A stretch of DNA of 64,000 bases from Aquibacillus albus (GTDB lineage: Bacteria > Bacillota > Bacilli > Bacillales > Amphibacillaceae): NCBI RefSeq assembly GCF_016908325.1, contig NZ_JAFBDR010000003.1, positions 62,001-126,000 of the forward strand, in the 5' to 3' direction. The notes beneath the pieces were generated by a model, which was given only the letters and a program-made list of their open reading frames with translations, was not told where the DNA came from and searched no databases. Shown in pieces: positions 8,746 to 19,548 of this stretch; the first letter of the stretch is position 1; each line of letters opens with the position of its first letter. A program made the position numbers and the translations under genes.

Positions 8746-9927
8746 ATGAGCCAGACATGGAATCAATTTGTTGTCAAAAAAGAAAATAAAACGCTCGTAC
8801 TTGAAACAGTTAAATCCAAAAGTCCTTTGTCAAGAGCAGACATCGCTCAATTCACTGGCTTAAATAAAGGTACTGTCTCATCTCTAGTTAGTGAATTAAT
8901 CGATGAGAAATTAATTTATGAGTCTGGACCTGGGAAATCTAGTGGTGGAAGACGACCGGTAATGCTTTACTTTAATGAAGTCGCTGGATATTCAATTGGA
9001 ATTGATTTAGGCGTTAATTATTTGTTAGGGATATTAACAGATTTAAATGGAAATATCATCAATGAAAAAACGATTAAGTTTAAAGATGAAAACTACCAAA
9101 AAATTGAAGGTTTTTTATTTGAAATCATTGAGTTCTTACAGAATGCTGCCCCATCAAGTCCCTATGGAATTATTGGGATTGGTGTCGGTGTTCCTGGGAT
9201 TGTTAACAATGATGGAGAAATATTAATAGCACCAAACCTTGGTTGGAAGCAAATTCATTTAAAAACAATTATTGAAGACAAGTATCACATACCTGTCGTA
9301 ATTGAAAACGAAGCAAATGCAGGTGCGTACGGGGAGAAAAAATTTGGTGCAGGAGAAAAATTTGAAAACATCATTTATGTCAGTGTTGGAATTGGAATAG
9401 GTGTTGGATTTATTTTGGACGGTTCTTTATACAAAGGGAAAAACGGATCATCAGGTGAGATGGGACATATGACGATTGAAGTGAATGGGTTACCATGTAG
9501 CTGTGGTAATCAGGGGTGCTGGGAATTATATGCATCTGAAAAAGCTGTTTTAAGAAAAGCCGAACAGCAAATATTCTTATCTTCAAATCAAGAACTTTCA
9601 TTAGATGCACTCAATTCTCTAGCAATACAAGGAGATAAAGGAACAATAAGATTATTTGAAGAAATTGGCGACTACTTAGGGGTAGGGATTAACAATATCA
9701 TTAACACGTTTAACCCCGAACAAGTTATTATCGGGAACCGAATTGCCTCTTTAAAAGACTGGATCATCGAGCCAATTGAATCAAGAACACAAAAATCCTT
9801 GCTTGATTACCAACAAAAAGATTTATGTATTAACTTCTCCCAGCTCTCTATCTATTCCGCTGCATTAGGAGTTGTCGCATTTTCAATCGAGAACTTTTTA
9901 AAAATCGAACTGGTTGAAAACAAATAA
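8746..9927 (+). CDS. xylR: Xylose repressor, ROK family
   Basis: A 393-residue ROK-family regulator divergent from xylA. The N-terminal winged helix-turn-helix (about 20-65, SRADIAQFTGLNKGTVSSLVSELI) is followed by the linker SGGRRPVML, a ROK sugar-binding domain (GIDLG, ENEANAGAYGE) and the zinc-binding cluster CSCGNQGCWE. It resembles B. subtilis XylR and should repress xylAB until xylose binds. The ATG at 8746 has an AAGGGAG site; an ATG five bases earlier runs straight into a stop. Confidence 0.95.
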   Translation: MSQTWNQFVVKKENKTLVLETVKSKSPLSRADIAQFTGLNKGTVSSLVSELIDEKLIYESGPGKSSGGRRPVMLYFNEVAGYSIGIDLGVNYLLGILTDLNGNIINEKTIKFKDENYQKIEGFLFEIIEFLQNAAPSSPYGIIGIGVGVPGIVNNDGEILIAPNLGWKQIHLKTIIEDKYHIPVVIENEANAGAYGEKKFGAGEKFENIIYVSVGIGIGVGFILDGSLYKGKNGSSGEMGHMTIEVNGLPCSCGNQGCWELYASEKAVLRKAEQQIFLSSNQELSLDALNSLAIQGDKGTIRLFEEIGDYLGVGINNIINTFNPEQVIIGNRIASLKDWIIEPIESRTQKSLLDYQQKDLCINFSQLSIYSAALGVVAFSIENFLKIELVENK

Positions 9928-9937
9928 ATGGGACGAG

Positions 9938-10020
9938 GGGACAGGTTCCTTGTCCCAAAGAAAACAAACTTGGCTAGCGCCAAGCCTTTAAGCGAAACTA
10001 AGAGATCGCTTTGTTTCGCT
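9938..10020. repeat. Cluster of three hairpins after xylR
   Basis: Three inverted repeats follow in a row: GGGACA...TGTCCC (9938-9956), CTTGGC...GCCAAG (9969-9984) and AGCGAAAC...GTTTCGCT (9991-10020). None has a clear T-run. The first resembles the GGGACAGG hairpin at 10705-10731. They may limit read-through from xylR into the convergent operon. Confidence 0.5.
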
Positions 10021-10099
10021 TATACTTAGTACCTAAAAATTTTTACTTCATCGATTAACTTCAGCGCTAAAATTTTATAATTCCCTATACCACAAAAAG

Positions 10100-10129
10100 G
10101 AAAGCCCAAACCTAAAGGAATGGGCTTTC
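10100..10129 (-). terminator. Intrinsic terminator of the uxu/oxidoreductase unit
   Basis: GAAAGCCCA...TGGGCTTTC forms a 9-bp stem followed on the minus strand by CCTTTTTG. It lies just beyond the stop codon of the cupin isomerase gene. Confidence 0.8.
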
Positions 10130-10135
10130 TCTTCG

Positions 10136-11837
<1,702 letters not shown>

Positions 11838-11886
11838 GTTTTCTATCCCCTTTCTATTTTACTAATACTTTGCATACCAATCTTGA

Positions 11887-13041
11887 TTATTCGTACTTTC
11901 CACCAGTAGTAATTTCATCATTACCAAAGTTCTCAACCGTTTTCGTTTTTTCATAGAAATAAGTAGCATTTTTCAATACACCTTCTCTTGTATAAAAAGG
12001 ACTATTCTCATCAAGTGGAAGTTTCACCGTTTTTCCGAAACTTGAAGATTCGTAGATTGCAGTGATTAATTCCAGAGTTTGACGGCCTTGTTTACCATCA
12101 ACCAGCACTTCTCGACCTTCTTCAATCGAAGTTAATACATCATTAATTTGTCCAGCATGCCCTTCATATGTTAAATCTTTTTGAGATTCATACACTTGTT
12201 GAAGCTCTTCTTCCAATTCTTTATTTTCAACTGGAAATCCATTTTCTTTCGCATTTGATGCTTTTAATTTCCAAGGCACAGAAACCCTTGCTTTTTTCCC
12301 TTGAAAAATTAATTGTTGCTCTTCTCCGTGATGAACTACAGAACTAGTAATCTGCGCCAAGGCCCCAGTATCATATTTTGCAATAGCTACCGATAAGTCC
12401 TCCACTTCAGCATTATCATGAGAGGTATTGCTCGTCACAGCAGTTATCTCGGAAGGCATCCCATTCATCCATTGGAAAATATCAATGTGGTGTACCGCAT
12501 GATTTAACGTACAACCGCCACCTTCTTTCTCCCAAGTGCCTCTCCACCATAAGTCATAATAGCTATGGCCTCTCCACCAAAAGGAATCTACTTGTGTATG
12601 TACAATAGGTCCCATTAACTGCGTTTCAAGTACGTGCTTCAGCTTCATCATCGGTGTTGTGAATCGGTTTTGAGCGATAATAGACAATATCTTATTATTC
12701 TTTTCCGCTGCTTCATTCATTGCATCACATTCCTCTAATGAGGATGCCATTGGTTTTTCAACCAGTACATGCTTACCAGCGTTTAAAGCATCAATTGCAA
12801 TTTGGGCATGTGTGTATGGTGGTGTACATACGGAAATTAAATCGACGTCTTCTTGCTCCAACAACTTTTGATAATCTTCATAAATAGCTATGTTTAAATC
12901 ATTTTCCTCTGCTTTTTTTTGTGCTTTATCTGCATATATATCACTAATTGCTACAATTTCACACCGATCTTCAAACGCCAAATATGCCTTAACATGGGCC
13001 TGTGATATAGCCCCAGCACCAATAATTGCAACCTTTAACAT
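11887..13041 (-). CDS. Gfo/Idh/MocA family oxidoreductase
   Basis: A 384-residue protein with the Rossmann motif GAGAISQAH near the N-terminus, the conserved EKP motif (HVLVEKPMA) and a C-terminal domain with GGGCTLNHAVHHIDIFQW carrying the likely catalytic His. Members oxidise or reduce sugars, sugar acids or inositols with NAD(P). The stretch WWRGTWEKEGGG is shared in type with 57126-58286. It follows uxuB and a decayed aldolase piece and precedes a second oxidoreductase by 49 bp. It could provide uronate, aldose or 3-keto sugar redox steps; the sequence does not decide. Confidence 0.87.
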   Translation of the reverse strand: MLKVAIIGAGAISQAHVKAYLAFEDRCEIVAISDIYADKAQKKAEENDLNIAIYEDYQKLLEQEDVDLISVCTPPYTHAQIAIDALNAGKHVLVEKPMASSLEECDAMNEAAEKNNKILSIIAQNRFTTPMMKLKHVLETQLMGPIVHTQVDSFWWRGHSYYDLWWRGTWEKEGGGCTLNHAVHHIDIFQWMNGMPSEITAVTSNTSHDNAEVEDLSVAIAKYDTGALAQITSSVVHHGEEQQLIFQGKKARVSVPWKLKASNAKENGFPVENKELEEELQQVYESQKDLTYEGHAGQINDVLTSIEEGREVLVDGKQGRQTLELITAIYESSSFGKTVKLPLDENSPFYTREGVLKNATYFYEKTKTVENFGNDEITTGGKYE

Positions 13042-13123
13042 AATATTCCTCTCCTTTTATTTTATTATATCATGTTTGTGAAACCGCTTTAAGTTTTGTG
13101 TATTATCTAAGCATTGTGCTTAC

Positions 13124-13205
13124 TCAACGCGAATGACTGTTACTACTCCAGTTTGTTTTATCTCTCCTAACGCTTCCCTTCCTAAATCCTCCCAGTGCAA
13201 GAGGG
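13124..13205 (-). pseudogene. Possible remnant of a KDPG aldolase (eda/kdgA) 5' end
   Basis: Immediately after uxuB, one minus-strand frame reads LHWEDLGREALGEIKQTGVV followed by TVIRVE and then a stop. The part EIKQTGVVTVIR is like the first strand of KDPG/KDG-6-P aldolases (typically I.xxGVVAVIR). A GGGAGG motif sits where a ribosome binding site would be, but no start codon remains. Gene order uxuA-uxuB-aldolase would be natural. Only about 25 codons survive, so the call is tentative. Confidence 0.4.
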
Positions 13206-13211
13206 TGAATA

Positions 13212-14057
13212 TTACACCCCAGAATAAGCCATAAAGCCGCCATCAACTGGTATTGTAGTCCCAGTGACAAAGCCACTAGCCTCATCATCAACCAACCATA
13301 ACAAAGTACCAAGCAGATCTTCTGGAGAGCCTAAACGGTTCATTGGTGTTTGGGAAAGAATCTTTTCCATCCGCGGTGTCGGTGATCCATCTTCGTTTGT
13401 TAACAACCCTCTGTTTTGATCTGTTAAGAAAAATCCTGGTGCAATTGCGTTTACTCTAACCCCCGACTCGGCCATATGTACCGACAACCATTGCGTAAAG
13501 TTGTTCACAGATGCCTTCGCAGCACTGTATGCAGGAACCTTTGTCATCGGACTTGGAGCACTCATCGACGATATATTAATTACATTTCCCTTATTTCCTA
13601 CCATTCGCTTCGTAAAAACCTGTGTTGGGATAAATGTCCCTATAAAATTGAGATTGAGTACATATTCAAAACCCTCTGTCGTGAGGTCAAAAAAGGAAGT
13701 TATCTCGTCATTTGCTATATCTTCAACATGAAGGTATTCATTTGTTGTACTTCCCTTTGGATGATTTCCACCTGCTCCATTAATTAGAACGTCACAACGA
13801 CCATAGGCTTTGTGAATTTCTTCATCCGCCTTATGTACACTATCGCGATCTAACACATCGCATTGGATCGGTAGTGCTTCTCCGCCGCTTTTCTTAATAT
13901 CATTTGCTACCTTCTCTGCCTTTTCATAACCCCTATTTAAGATTGCTACTTTCATCCCTTGTCTAGCTAACTCCTTAGCCATTTCCCCACATAGAATACC
14001 TCCACCGCCAGTAACGACAGCTACTTTTCCATTTAAGCTTTCATGAATAGCATTCAT
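13212..14057 (-). CDS. uxuB: Fructuronate reductase, SDR type (D-mannonate oxidoreductase)
   Basis: A 281-residue classical short-chain dehydrogenase with cofactor motif TGGGGIL (16-22), NGAGG (93-97), catalytic Ser in NISSMSA and Tyr177/Lys181 in YSAAK. It resembles the SDR-type UxuB (YjmF) of Bacillus, which reduces D-fructuronate to D-mannonate. The adjacent uxuA, 22 bp upstream on the same strand, makes this assignment stronger than for an isolated SDR. A GGAAAGGAG site precedes the ATG. Confidence 0.87.
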   Translation of the reverse strand: MNAIHESLNGKVAVVTGGGGILCGEMAKELARQGMKVAILNRGYEKAEKVANDIKKSGGEALPIQCDVLDRDSVHKADEEIHKAYGRCDVLINGAGGNHPKGSTTNEYLHVEDIANDEITSFFDLTTEGFEYVLNLNFIGTFIPTQVFTKRMVGNKGNVINISSMSAPSPMTKVPAYSAAKASVNNFTQWLSVHMAESGVRVNAIAPGFFLTDQNRGLLTNEDGSPTPRMEKILSQTPMNRLGSPEDLLGTLLWLVDDEASGFVTGTTIPVDGGFMAYSGV

Positions 14058-14079
14058 TGCGAAAACTCCTTTCCTACCT

Positions 14080-15183
14080 CTAGTAATCTAGCTTCTTATC
14101 TAATACCGCTAATTCCTTCTCATTTACTGAGCGCTCCAAGGAATCCCATATTCCCCATAAATACATAATTCCCATCGCACGATCATAGAGACCATAACCC
14201 GGTCGGCATTTTTCATTCCATAGATGTCTTCCGTGGTCTGGACGAACATAACCAGTAAATCCATTGTCATAGTAGGCTTTTAAAATTTCATAGATATCAA
14301 CAGATCCATCCTTAGTACGGTGAGAAGTTTCGATAAAATCGCCATTATCATAGCGTTTGAGGTTGCGAATATGAGCAAATGGAATACGATCAATAAACTC
14401 ATGGACCATGTCAGGAATATCGTTGTTAGGATCTGTACCTAATGATCCACTACATAGAGTTATCCCGTTACTTGGACTATCAACCAGTTGCAAAAACCTT
14501 CGAATATTTGGTTGACTAGTAATGATTCTAGGTAAGCCAAATATTTTCCAAGGTGGATCGTCTGGATGAATAGCCATCTTAATCCCATTAGCCTCAGCAA
14601 CTGGTATAATTTCTTCAAGAAAATATTTTAAATTATTCCATAAGTCTTCTTCACTTACTTTTTGATAAGCCCCAAATAAATTGGCTAGTGATTTCAAGCG
14701 CTCCGGTTCCCAGCCGGGAATGGTAAAATCAGGGTTATTAGATATTTCATCCACTAACTCCATTGGATCCATGTTTTCAACTTTTGCTTTTTCATAAAAC
14801 ATCGCTGTAGATCCGTCATCTAATTTTTTATATAACTCTGTTCTCGTCCAATCAAACACAGGCATAAAATTATAACAGATTACTTTTACACCAACACTCG
14901 CTAGGTTTTTTATCGTTGCTTTATAATTAGCAATATACTTATCCCTAGTAGGGAGACCTAACTTAATGTCTTCATGGATATTGACGCTTTCTACTACGTC
15001 GATATGAAATCCATGCTCATCTGCTTGTTGTTTTACCTCAGCAATTCGATTGATCGGCCATTCATCGCCAACCGGTATATCATGAAGCGCCCAAACAATT
15101 CCCTCCACACCAGGAATCTGCTTAATTTGGTCGAGTTGGACGGCATCATTCCCGCTGCCAAACCAGCGAAAAACCATTTCCAT
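14080..15183 (-). CDS. uxuA: Mannonate dehydratase
   Basis: A 367-residue UxuA-type TIM-barrel dehydratase that converts D-mannonate to 2-keto-3-deoxygluconate. Family signatures include [13 protein letters not shown] at the N-terminus, [23 protein letters not shown] and [11 protein letters not shown], which hold metal and active-site residues. Length is normal. A GGAGG ribosome binding site precedes the ATG. It is the first gene of uxuA-uxuB and has a cre box about 115 bp upstream. No intact KDG kinase or aldolase lies in the window, so its product must be handled by genes elsewhere. Confidence 0.96.
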   Translation of the reverse strand: MEMVFRWFGSGNDAVQLDQIKQIPGVEGIVWALHDIPVGDEWPINRIAEVKQQADEHGFHIDVVESVNIHEDIKLGLPTRDKYIANYKATIKNLASVGVKVICYNFMPVFDWTRTELYKKLDDGSTAMFYEKAKVENMDPMELVDEISNNPDFTIPGWEPERLKSLANLFGAYQKVSEEDLWNNLKYFLEEIIPVAEANGIKMAIHPDDPPWKIFGLPRIITSQPNIRRFLQLVDSPSNGITLCSGSLGTDPNNDIPDMVHEFIDRIPFAHIRNLKRYDNGDFIETSHRTKDGSVDIYEILKAYYDNGFTGYVRPDHGRHLWNEKCRPGYGLYDRAMGIMYLWGIWDSLERSVNEKELAVLDKKLDY

Positions 15184-15297
15184 GTTCTATTCCTCCATTC
15201 AGTTACTATTCAATGAAATAATAATGGAGCTATCAATATATCTTCCTATTTTTTTCATCAGTTCATGCTTAAACAAAATTCTTTCCAATTGATCTAT

Positions 15298-15312
15298 TGG
15301 TAGCGTTTTCAA
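15298..15312 (-). promoter_or_regulatory. cre box upstream of uxuA
   Basis: TTGAAAACGCTACCA on the minus strand fits the cre consensus fully and sits in the 193-bp gap between the GntR gene and uxuA, predicting CcpA repression of the uxu unit. Confidence 0.65.
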
Positions 15313-15376
15313 AATCTATTTAGAACAGAAACAAAAATATGTCCTAAATCCTTCTATTCTGCACATTAATTGTTAC

Positions 15377-16054
15377 CTATTTAAAATAACTAGGGTACTG
15401 TTTCTTTAACTCTTCTTTTTCAAAAATAACTAGTCTTAGATGTTCTCCCATCAATTTTTCCGCATTATCCGGTTCTTTGTCAGAGATTTTTTCAAAAATA
15501 CTTTTGTGCTGTGTAACAACTACCTTCCAATCCGTATTTGATGCCAAGCGCAGCATTCGGAGCCGATCAAAATGACTGTTCATTTGTCTAATAATCTTCC
15601 ACGTTCGCGCTTTATTACAGCCTTCGAATAATAATCGGTGGAATTCTTCATCCAATTCAAAAAGCCTGTGATGAGAACCTTTTTCTATACAAAGTTCTTG
15701 CATTGTAATATTTGTTTCCAACTGAAACAATTGGTCGTTGTTAAAGGTCTCCACAGCTTCTCGCACAATCGCTTTTTCAATATTTTCTCGAACAAAGCGA
15801 CCTTCTTCTACTAATTCCATATCAATTTGTGATACGATCGTTCCACTTTGAGGATATACCCCAATCAACTCTTCTTGAGCTAATTTCAAAAATGCTTCTC
15901 TTACAGGAGTACGACTAACTTTAAGTTTTTCAGCCACATCTTTTTCTGATATCTTAGTTCCAGGATTCAACTCCCAATTAATAATTTGTTTTTTAACGGT
16001 TTCATAAACGTAATCCCTGGTTGATCCGTTTATTCTGGTGTTTGCAGTAGACAT
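15377..16054 (-). CDS. GntR-family regulator (FCD type), probable uronate repressor
   Basis: A 225-residue regulator with an N-terminal GntR winged helix-turn-helix (about 10-75, KISEKDVAEKLKVSRTPVREAF) and a C-terminal FCD ligand-binding domain with metal-binding His residues (DEEFHRLLFEG, TQHKSIFE, MGEHLRLV). FCD members commonly respond to sugar acids, and its place directly upstream of uxuA-uxuB suggests a UxuR-like role. An AAGAGGTGA site precedes the ATG. It has its own short unit; the 193-bp gap to uxuA contains a cre. Confidence 0.9.
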   Translation of the reverse strand: MSTANTRINGSTRDYVYETVKKQIINWELNPGTKISEKDVAEKLKVSRTPVREAFLKLAQEELIGVYPQSGTIVSQIDMELVEEGRFVRENIEKAIVREAVETFNNDQLFQLETNITMQELCIEKGSHHRLFELDEEFHRLLFEGCNKARTWKIIRQMNSHFDRLRMLRLASNTDWKVVVTQHKSIFEKISDKEPDNAEKLMGEHLRLVIFEKEELKKQYPSYFK

Positions 16055-16257
16055 TCTTTCACCTCTTCATTTCACATTTAGCATACTACTTTCAAAACGG
16101 GCGTCAATCATACTAGTATGGTAGCTGTAATTCCATTATATGCTTTTAACTTATGTAATACAATCCTTTGAAAGAATTAATAGAAAGAAATTACAACGTT
16201 TGTTTTTTATTTAAATCTGTGAAATTATTTAGAAAAAACATAATTAAAGAAAAAAAC
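16055..16257. other. AT-rich interval upstream of the GntR gene
   Basis: With the terminator at 16258-16319 this forms a 340-bp gap. It should hold the promoter of the GntR gene. I see no gene, and the CATACTAGTATGGT palindrome near 16110 is the only operator-like sequence. Confidence 0.45.
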
Positions 16258-16319
16258 AGCTATTTCCCGTGAATCCTTTTCGTAGATTAATATGAAAAGG
16301 AAAACTAGAGGAAATAGCT
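16258..16319 (-). terminator. Terminator of the transporter/xylanase unit
   Basis: AGCTATTTCC...GGAAATAGCT encloses a second stem CCTTTT...GAAAAGG. On the minus strand it is followed by GTTTTTTTC. It lies 76 bp past the xylanase stop codon. Confidence 0.8.
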
Positions 16320-16394
16320 TGTTAGCTATAGATAAAAAAACTGTTTGAAAGGAGTATAGAAACCTAACAACAAGTTAATGGAGATTGTTAGAAA

Positions 16395-17402
16395 TCACTT
16401 AAAATGAACCACTTTCCAGAATGCATCTTTTGGCTGTTGCTTTTCATTAAATAAAAACGGCCAATTTTTTCTACCTTTTACTGGAAAATTGTTCAGCCAA
16501 GTATAGCTGTCACTCACTCCCCAGAATGTCACACTAGTAATTACATCATGAAACTCCCGGAAAATTTGAAAATACTGTTCATATCGTTGCTCCTGTAATT
16601 CAATCATCTCTTTGGTAGGTTCCTTTAAATCTGTCCGTCGATCACCCCAGCCGTAAAGCGATACATCCATTTCTGTAATTTGGATTTGTAACCCTAAAGA
16701 AGCATACCTTTCCATAGATTCACGAATGTCTTTAATATTTGGCTGATGTAAATTCCAGTGAGCCTGTAATCCTATACCATGGATTGGTACACCTTGTTCT
16801 TTTAATGATTTAACAAGACGATAAATTTTTTCTCGTTTCTCTGGATCGGATTCATTGTAATCGTTATAAAATAAAGAAGCATTTGGATCAATTTCATGTG
16901 CAATTTCAAATGCCTTTGCAATAAAATCCTCTCCAAGAATATCAAGCCATTTTGATTTTCTTAAAAATTCACCTTTATTGTCTGAAACTGCTTCATTTAC
17001 GACATCCCAACTATAAATTTGGCCTTTGTAACGGCCTGCAACTGTTGATATATGATTTTCCATTCGCGAAAGGAGTTTCTCCTGACTAACAGGAGAACCA
17101 TCTTCTTCAATAAATACCCAATCAGGAGTTTGATTATGCCAGACGAGAGTATGGCCACGGACATTAAGTCCATTTTTCTTAGCAAAAGCCATTATTTCAT
17201 CAGCTTTTTCAAACGTAAAAACATCTTCACTCGGGTGAATTCTTTCAAATTTCATTTCATTTTCAGCAGTTAAGCTGTTATAGTGTTTTATTAATAAGTC
17301 CTTTTCGGAATGTAACGTTCTTGAGTTAACTGCAGCTCCAATCAGAAAATAATCCTGATAAACTGAATAGAGTGATGGAATCAGTTCCGTTGCTTGTTTC
17401 AT
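16395..17402 (-). CDS. Intracellular GH10 endo-1,4-beta-xylanase
   Basis: A 335-residue single-domain family 10 xylanase without signal peptide or carbohydrate-binding module, like the intracellular xylanase (IXT6) of G. stearothermophilus. The acid/base is Glu137 in SWDVVNEAVSD and the nucleophile Glu244 in QITEMDVS; RGHTLVWHNQTP and the C-terminal WGVSDSYTWL are also conserved. It cuts imported xylo- or aldouronic oligomers. A GGAGGCGG site precedes the ATG. It follows the LplABC-like transporter on the same strand and is closed by a terminator. Confidence 0.97.
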   Translation of the reverse strand: MKQATELIPSLYSVYQDYFLIGAAVNSRTLHSEKDLLIKHYNSLTAENEMKFERIHPSEDVFTFEKADEIMAFAKKNGLNVRGHTLVWHNQTPDWVFIEEDGSPVSQEKLLSRMENHISTVAGRYKGQIYSWDVVNEAVSDNKGEFLRKSKWLDILGEDFIAKAFEIAHEIDPNASLFYNDYNESDPEKREKIYRLVKSLKEQGVPIHGIGLQAHWNLHQPNIKDIRESMERYASLGLQIQITEMDVSLYGWGDRRTDLKEPTKEMIELQEQRYEQYFQIFREFHDVITSVTFWGVSDSYTWLNNFPVKGRKNWPFLFNEKQQPKDAFWKVVHFK

Positions 17403-17525
17403 TTTTCCGCCTCCAATTTTTCAGATGGTTTTATCTGCTATTTTCTAACAAAACATACTCATTTTCTGCACGGACAATACTTAGTTTCTTTACGTTCACC
17501 TAGATAGCACATTTCTTTCGGAAAA

Positions 17526-18452
17526 TTAACCTTTTACACCGCCCAATGTTAACCCTTTAACAAAGTACTTTTGCAGAAATGGATAGACACAAATGATTGG
17601 CACACTTACTATAATTGTCATTGCAGCACGGATGGATGTTGGTGTAACCACATTATTTTCAGTACTTTGGGAACCAGCAAATGCATCTGCTGCCGTCTTT
17701 GAAGACATAGACGCATTAGAGTTTTGTAATATTTTCATTAACTCATATTGAAGTGTACTTAAATGCTCCTTTGACGAGTTATATAAAAACACGTCAAACC
17801 ACTGATTCCACTGTCCTACTGCAACGAAAAGAGAAACCGTTGCAATAACAGGTAAAGATAGAGGTAAAGCAATTTTGAAAAACATAATAAATTCCCCAGC
17901 ACCATCAATACGTGCCGATTCAAAAATTGTTTCAGGTAGACCTTCAATGAATGAACGGACAACAATTAAATTAAAAACACCAATAATCCCCGGAAAAATG
18001 TAAATCCAAAATGTACCAATTAAATGAAGTTCTCTCATCAACATGTAGGTTGGAATAAGCCCCCCATTTAAGTACATTGTTAGCACGAATGCAAGTGTCA
18101 CAAACTTACGCAATACAAAGTATTGACGGCTAATCGTGTACGCAACCATCGCAGTACAAAATACAGAAAGTGCTGTACCAATAACTGTTCTTAAAACGGA
18201 AATCATACCTGCATGTAGTAATTCAGCCTGACCAAATACATGTTCATAGTTAAAAAAAGTGAATTCTCTAGGCCAAAGATAAATGCCACCACGAATGGAA
18301 TCCGTAGCATCATTTATTGATACTGCCAAAGTATTAAGCATCGGATATAACATAACCGTACAAAGTAAAAGCATAAATACTAAATTTATTGAATCAAATA
18401 CAAGGTCATCTAGTGAACGATGTTTTCTTGCAACTTTCGATAATAAATTCAT
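17526..18452 (-). CDS. Sugar ABC transporter permease, LplC/YtcP type
   Basis: A 308-residue inner-membrane permease with six predicted membrane segments. The EAA loop ESARIDGAGEFIMFFKIALPLSLP contacts the ATPase. The C-terminus YFVKGLTLGGVKG is typical of the LplC/YtcP group. It lies 11 bp after the other permease, with an AAGGAGGTG site. No ATPase gene is near; such importers usually share MsmX-type ATPases. The neighbouring intracellular xylanase points to aldouronic or xylo-oligosaccharide import, like AguEFG. Confidence 0.93.
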   Translation of the reverse strand: MNLLSKVARKHRSLDDLVFDSINLVFMLLLCTVMLYPMLNTLAVSINDATDSIRGGIYLWPREFTFFNYEHVFGQAELLHAGMISVLRTVIGTALSVFCTAMVAYTISRQYFVLRKFVTLAFVLTMYLNGGLIPTYMLMRELHLIGTFWIYIFPGIIGVFNLIVVRSFIEGLPETIFESARIDGAGEFIMFFKIALPLSLPVIATVSLFVAVGQWNQWFDVFLYNSSKEHLSTLQYELMKILQNSNASMSSKTAADAFAGSQSTENNVVTPTSIRAAMTIIVSVPIICVYPFLQKYFVKGLTLGGVKG

Positions 18453-18463
18453 GGTGCACCTCC

Positions 18464-19438
18464 TTAAAATAATCTTGCTTCGCCGAGTTTTTTAGCAATG
18501 GCATTTGCCGAGAATAAGAAGATAAAGCTGACTACTGTTTTAAATATTCCAGCTGCTGTTGCTAAGGAGAAGTTCCCCATCGAAATACCATATCTTAATA
18601 CGAATATATCTAGGTTTTCTGCAAAATCCATATTCATTGGATTCATTAACAAGTACTGCGCTTCAAAGCCAGACTCTAAAATATATCCTAGATTCATAAT
18701 TAATAAAATAACAATAACTGGTTTCATACCAGGAAGTGTAATATGCCAAATACGTTGTAATCGAGAAGCTCCATCAATTTCTGCTGCTTCATATTGTTCC
18801 GTATCAATCATCGCAATTGCTGCCAGGTAAATAATCGAATTCCAACCAACGTTTTTCCAAACATCGGATGCTCCGATGATTCCCCAAAAATATTCCCCAA
18901 CCCCTAACCATATAATTGGTTCATTAATAATTCCTAAATTCACCAAAAGGATGTTAACAATACCATGTTCCATCGATAACGCGTAAGAAACAATACTTGC
19001 CGCAACAACCCACGACAAAAAGTGTGGCATATAACTAATCGTTTGAACGATCCGTTTAAATGTTAAATTACGTAATTCATTTAAGAGAACAGCCAGAGTA
19101 ATAGCCGTCACAAATCCTAATACAAGGTTAATGATACTCATCGCTAATGTGTTCCGTAACACTTCAAAAAACCTTGCATCTGTAAATAGAAATGTAAAAT
19201 GTTCAAAGCCTGCCCACTCTTGCTCTAATATAGGTCGGGCAGGTTTAAAATCTTGAAATGCCATTGTCCAACCATATAATGGGATATATTTGAAAACAAT
19301 TAACCAAATCACAAAGGGAATACTCATTAAAAGTAATGCTTTTTGTTCCGTACATTTTTTCAGAAAATACTTTATGCCAGTTGGTTTGCCTGTTTGTTTC
19401 ATTGGACTCGGTTCAATTGGCGATTGTTGTAAAGACAA
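18464..19438 (-). CDS. Sugar ABC transporter permease, LplB/YteP type
   Basis: A 324-residue permease with about six membrane segments and the EAA loop YEAAEIDGASRLQRIWHITLP. It belongs to the LplB/YteP group, which carries oligosaccharides from plant polymers. The TTG at 19438 is supported by GGGAGG seven bases ahead. It follows the binding protein by 110 bp and precedes the second permease by 11 bp. A possible stop-gap hairpin between binding protein and permease is not convincing. Confidence 0.93.
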   Translation of the reverse strand: MSLQQSPIEPSPMKQTGKPTGIKYFLKKCTEQKALLLMSIPFVIWLIVFKYIPLYGWTMAFQDFKPARPILEQEWAGFEHFTFLFTDARFFEVLRNTLAMSIINLVLGFVTAITLAVLLNELRNLTFKRIVQTISYMPHFLSWVVAASIVSYALSMEHGIVNILLVNLGIINEPIIWLGVGEYFWGIIGASDVWKNVGWNSIIYLAAIAMIDTEQYEAAEIDGASRLQRIWHITLPGMKPVIVILLIMNLGYILESGFEAQYLLMNPMNMDFAENLDIFVLRYGISMGNFSLATAAGIFKTVVSFIFLFSANAIAKKLGEARLF

Positions 19439-19548
19439 TAGTCTCCCTCCCCGTTGTACATTTTCACTACCTTTTTTAAAAAAGAAGCCGCGACAATCCG
19501 TGTATTCGGTTTGCCACAGCCCCTTTCTTTACCACTTTTCAGTAAGAA

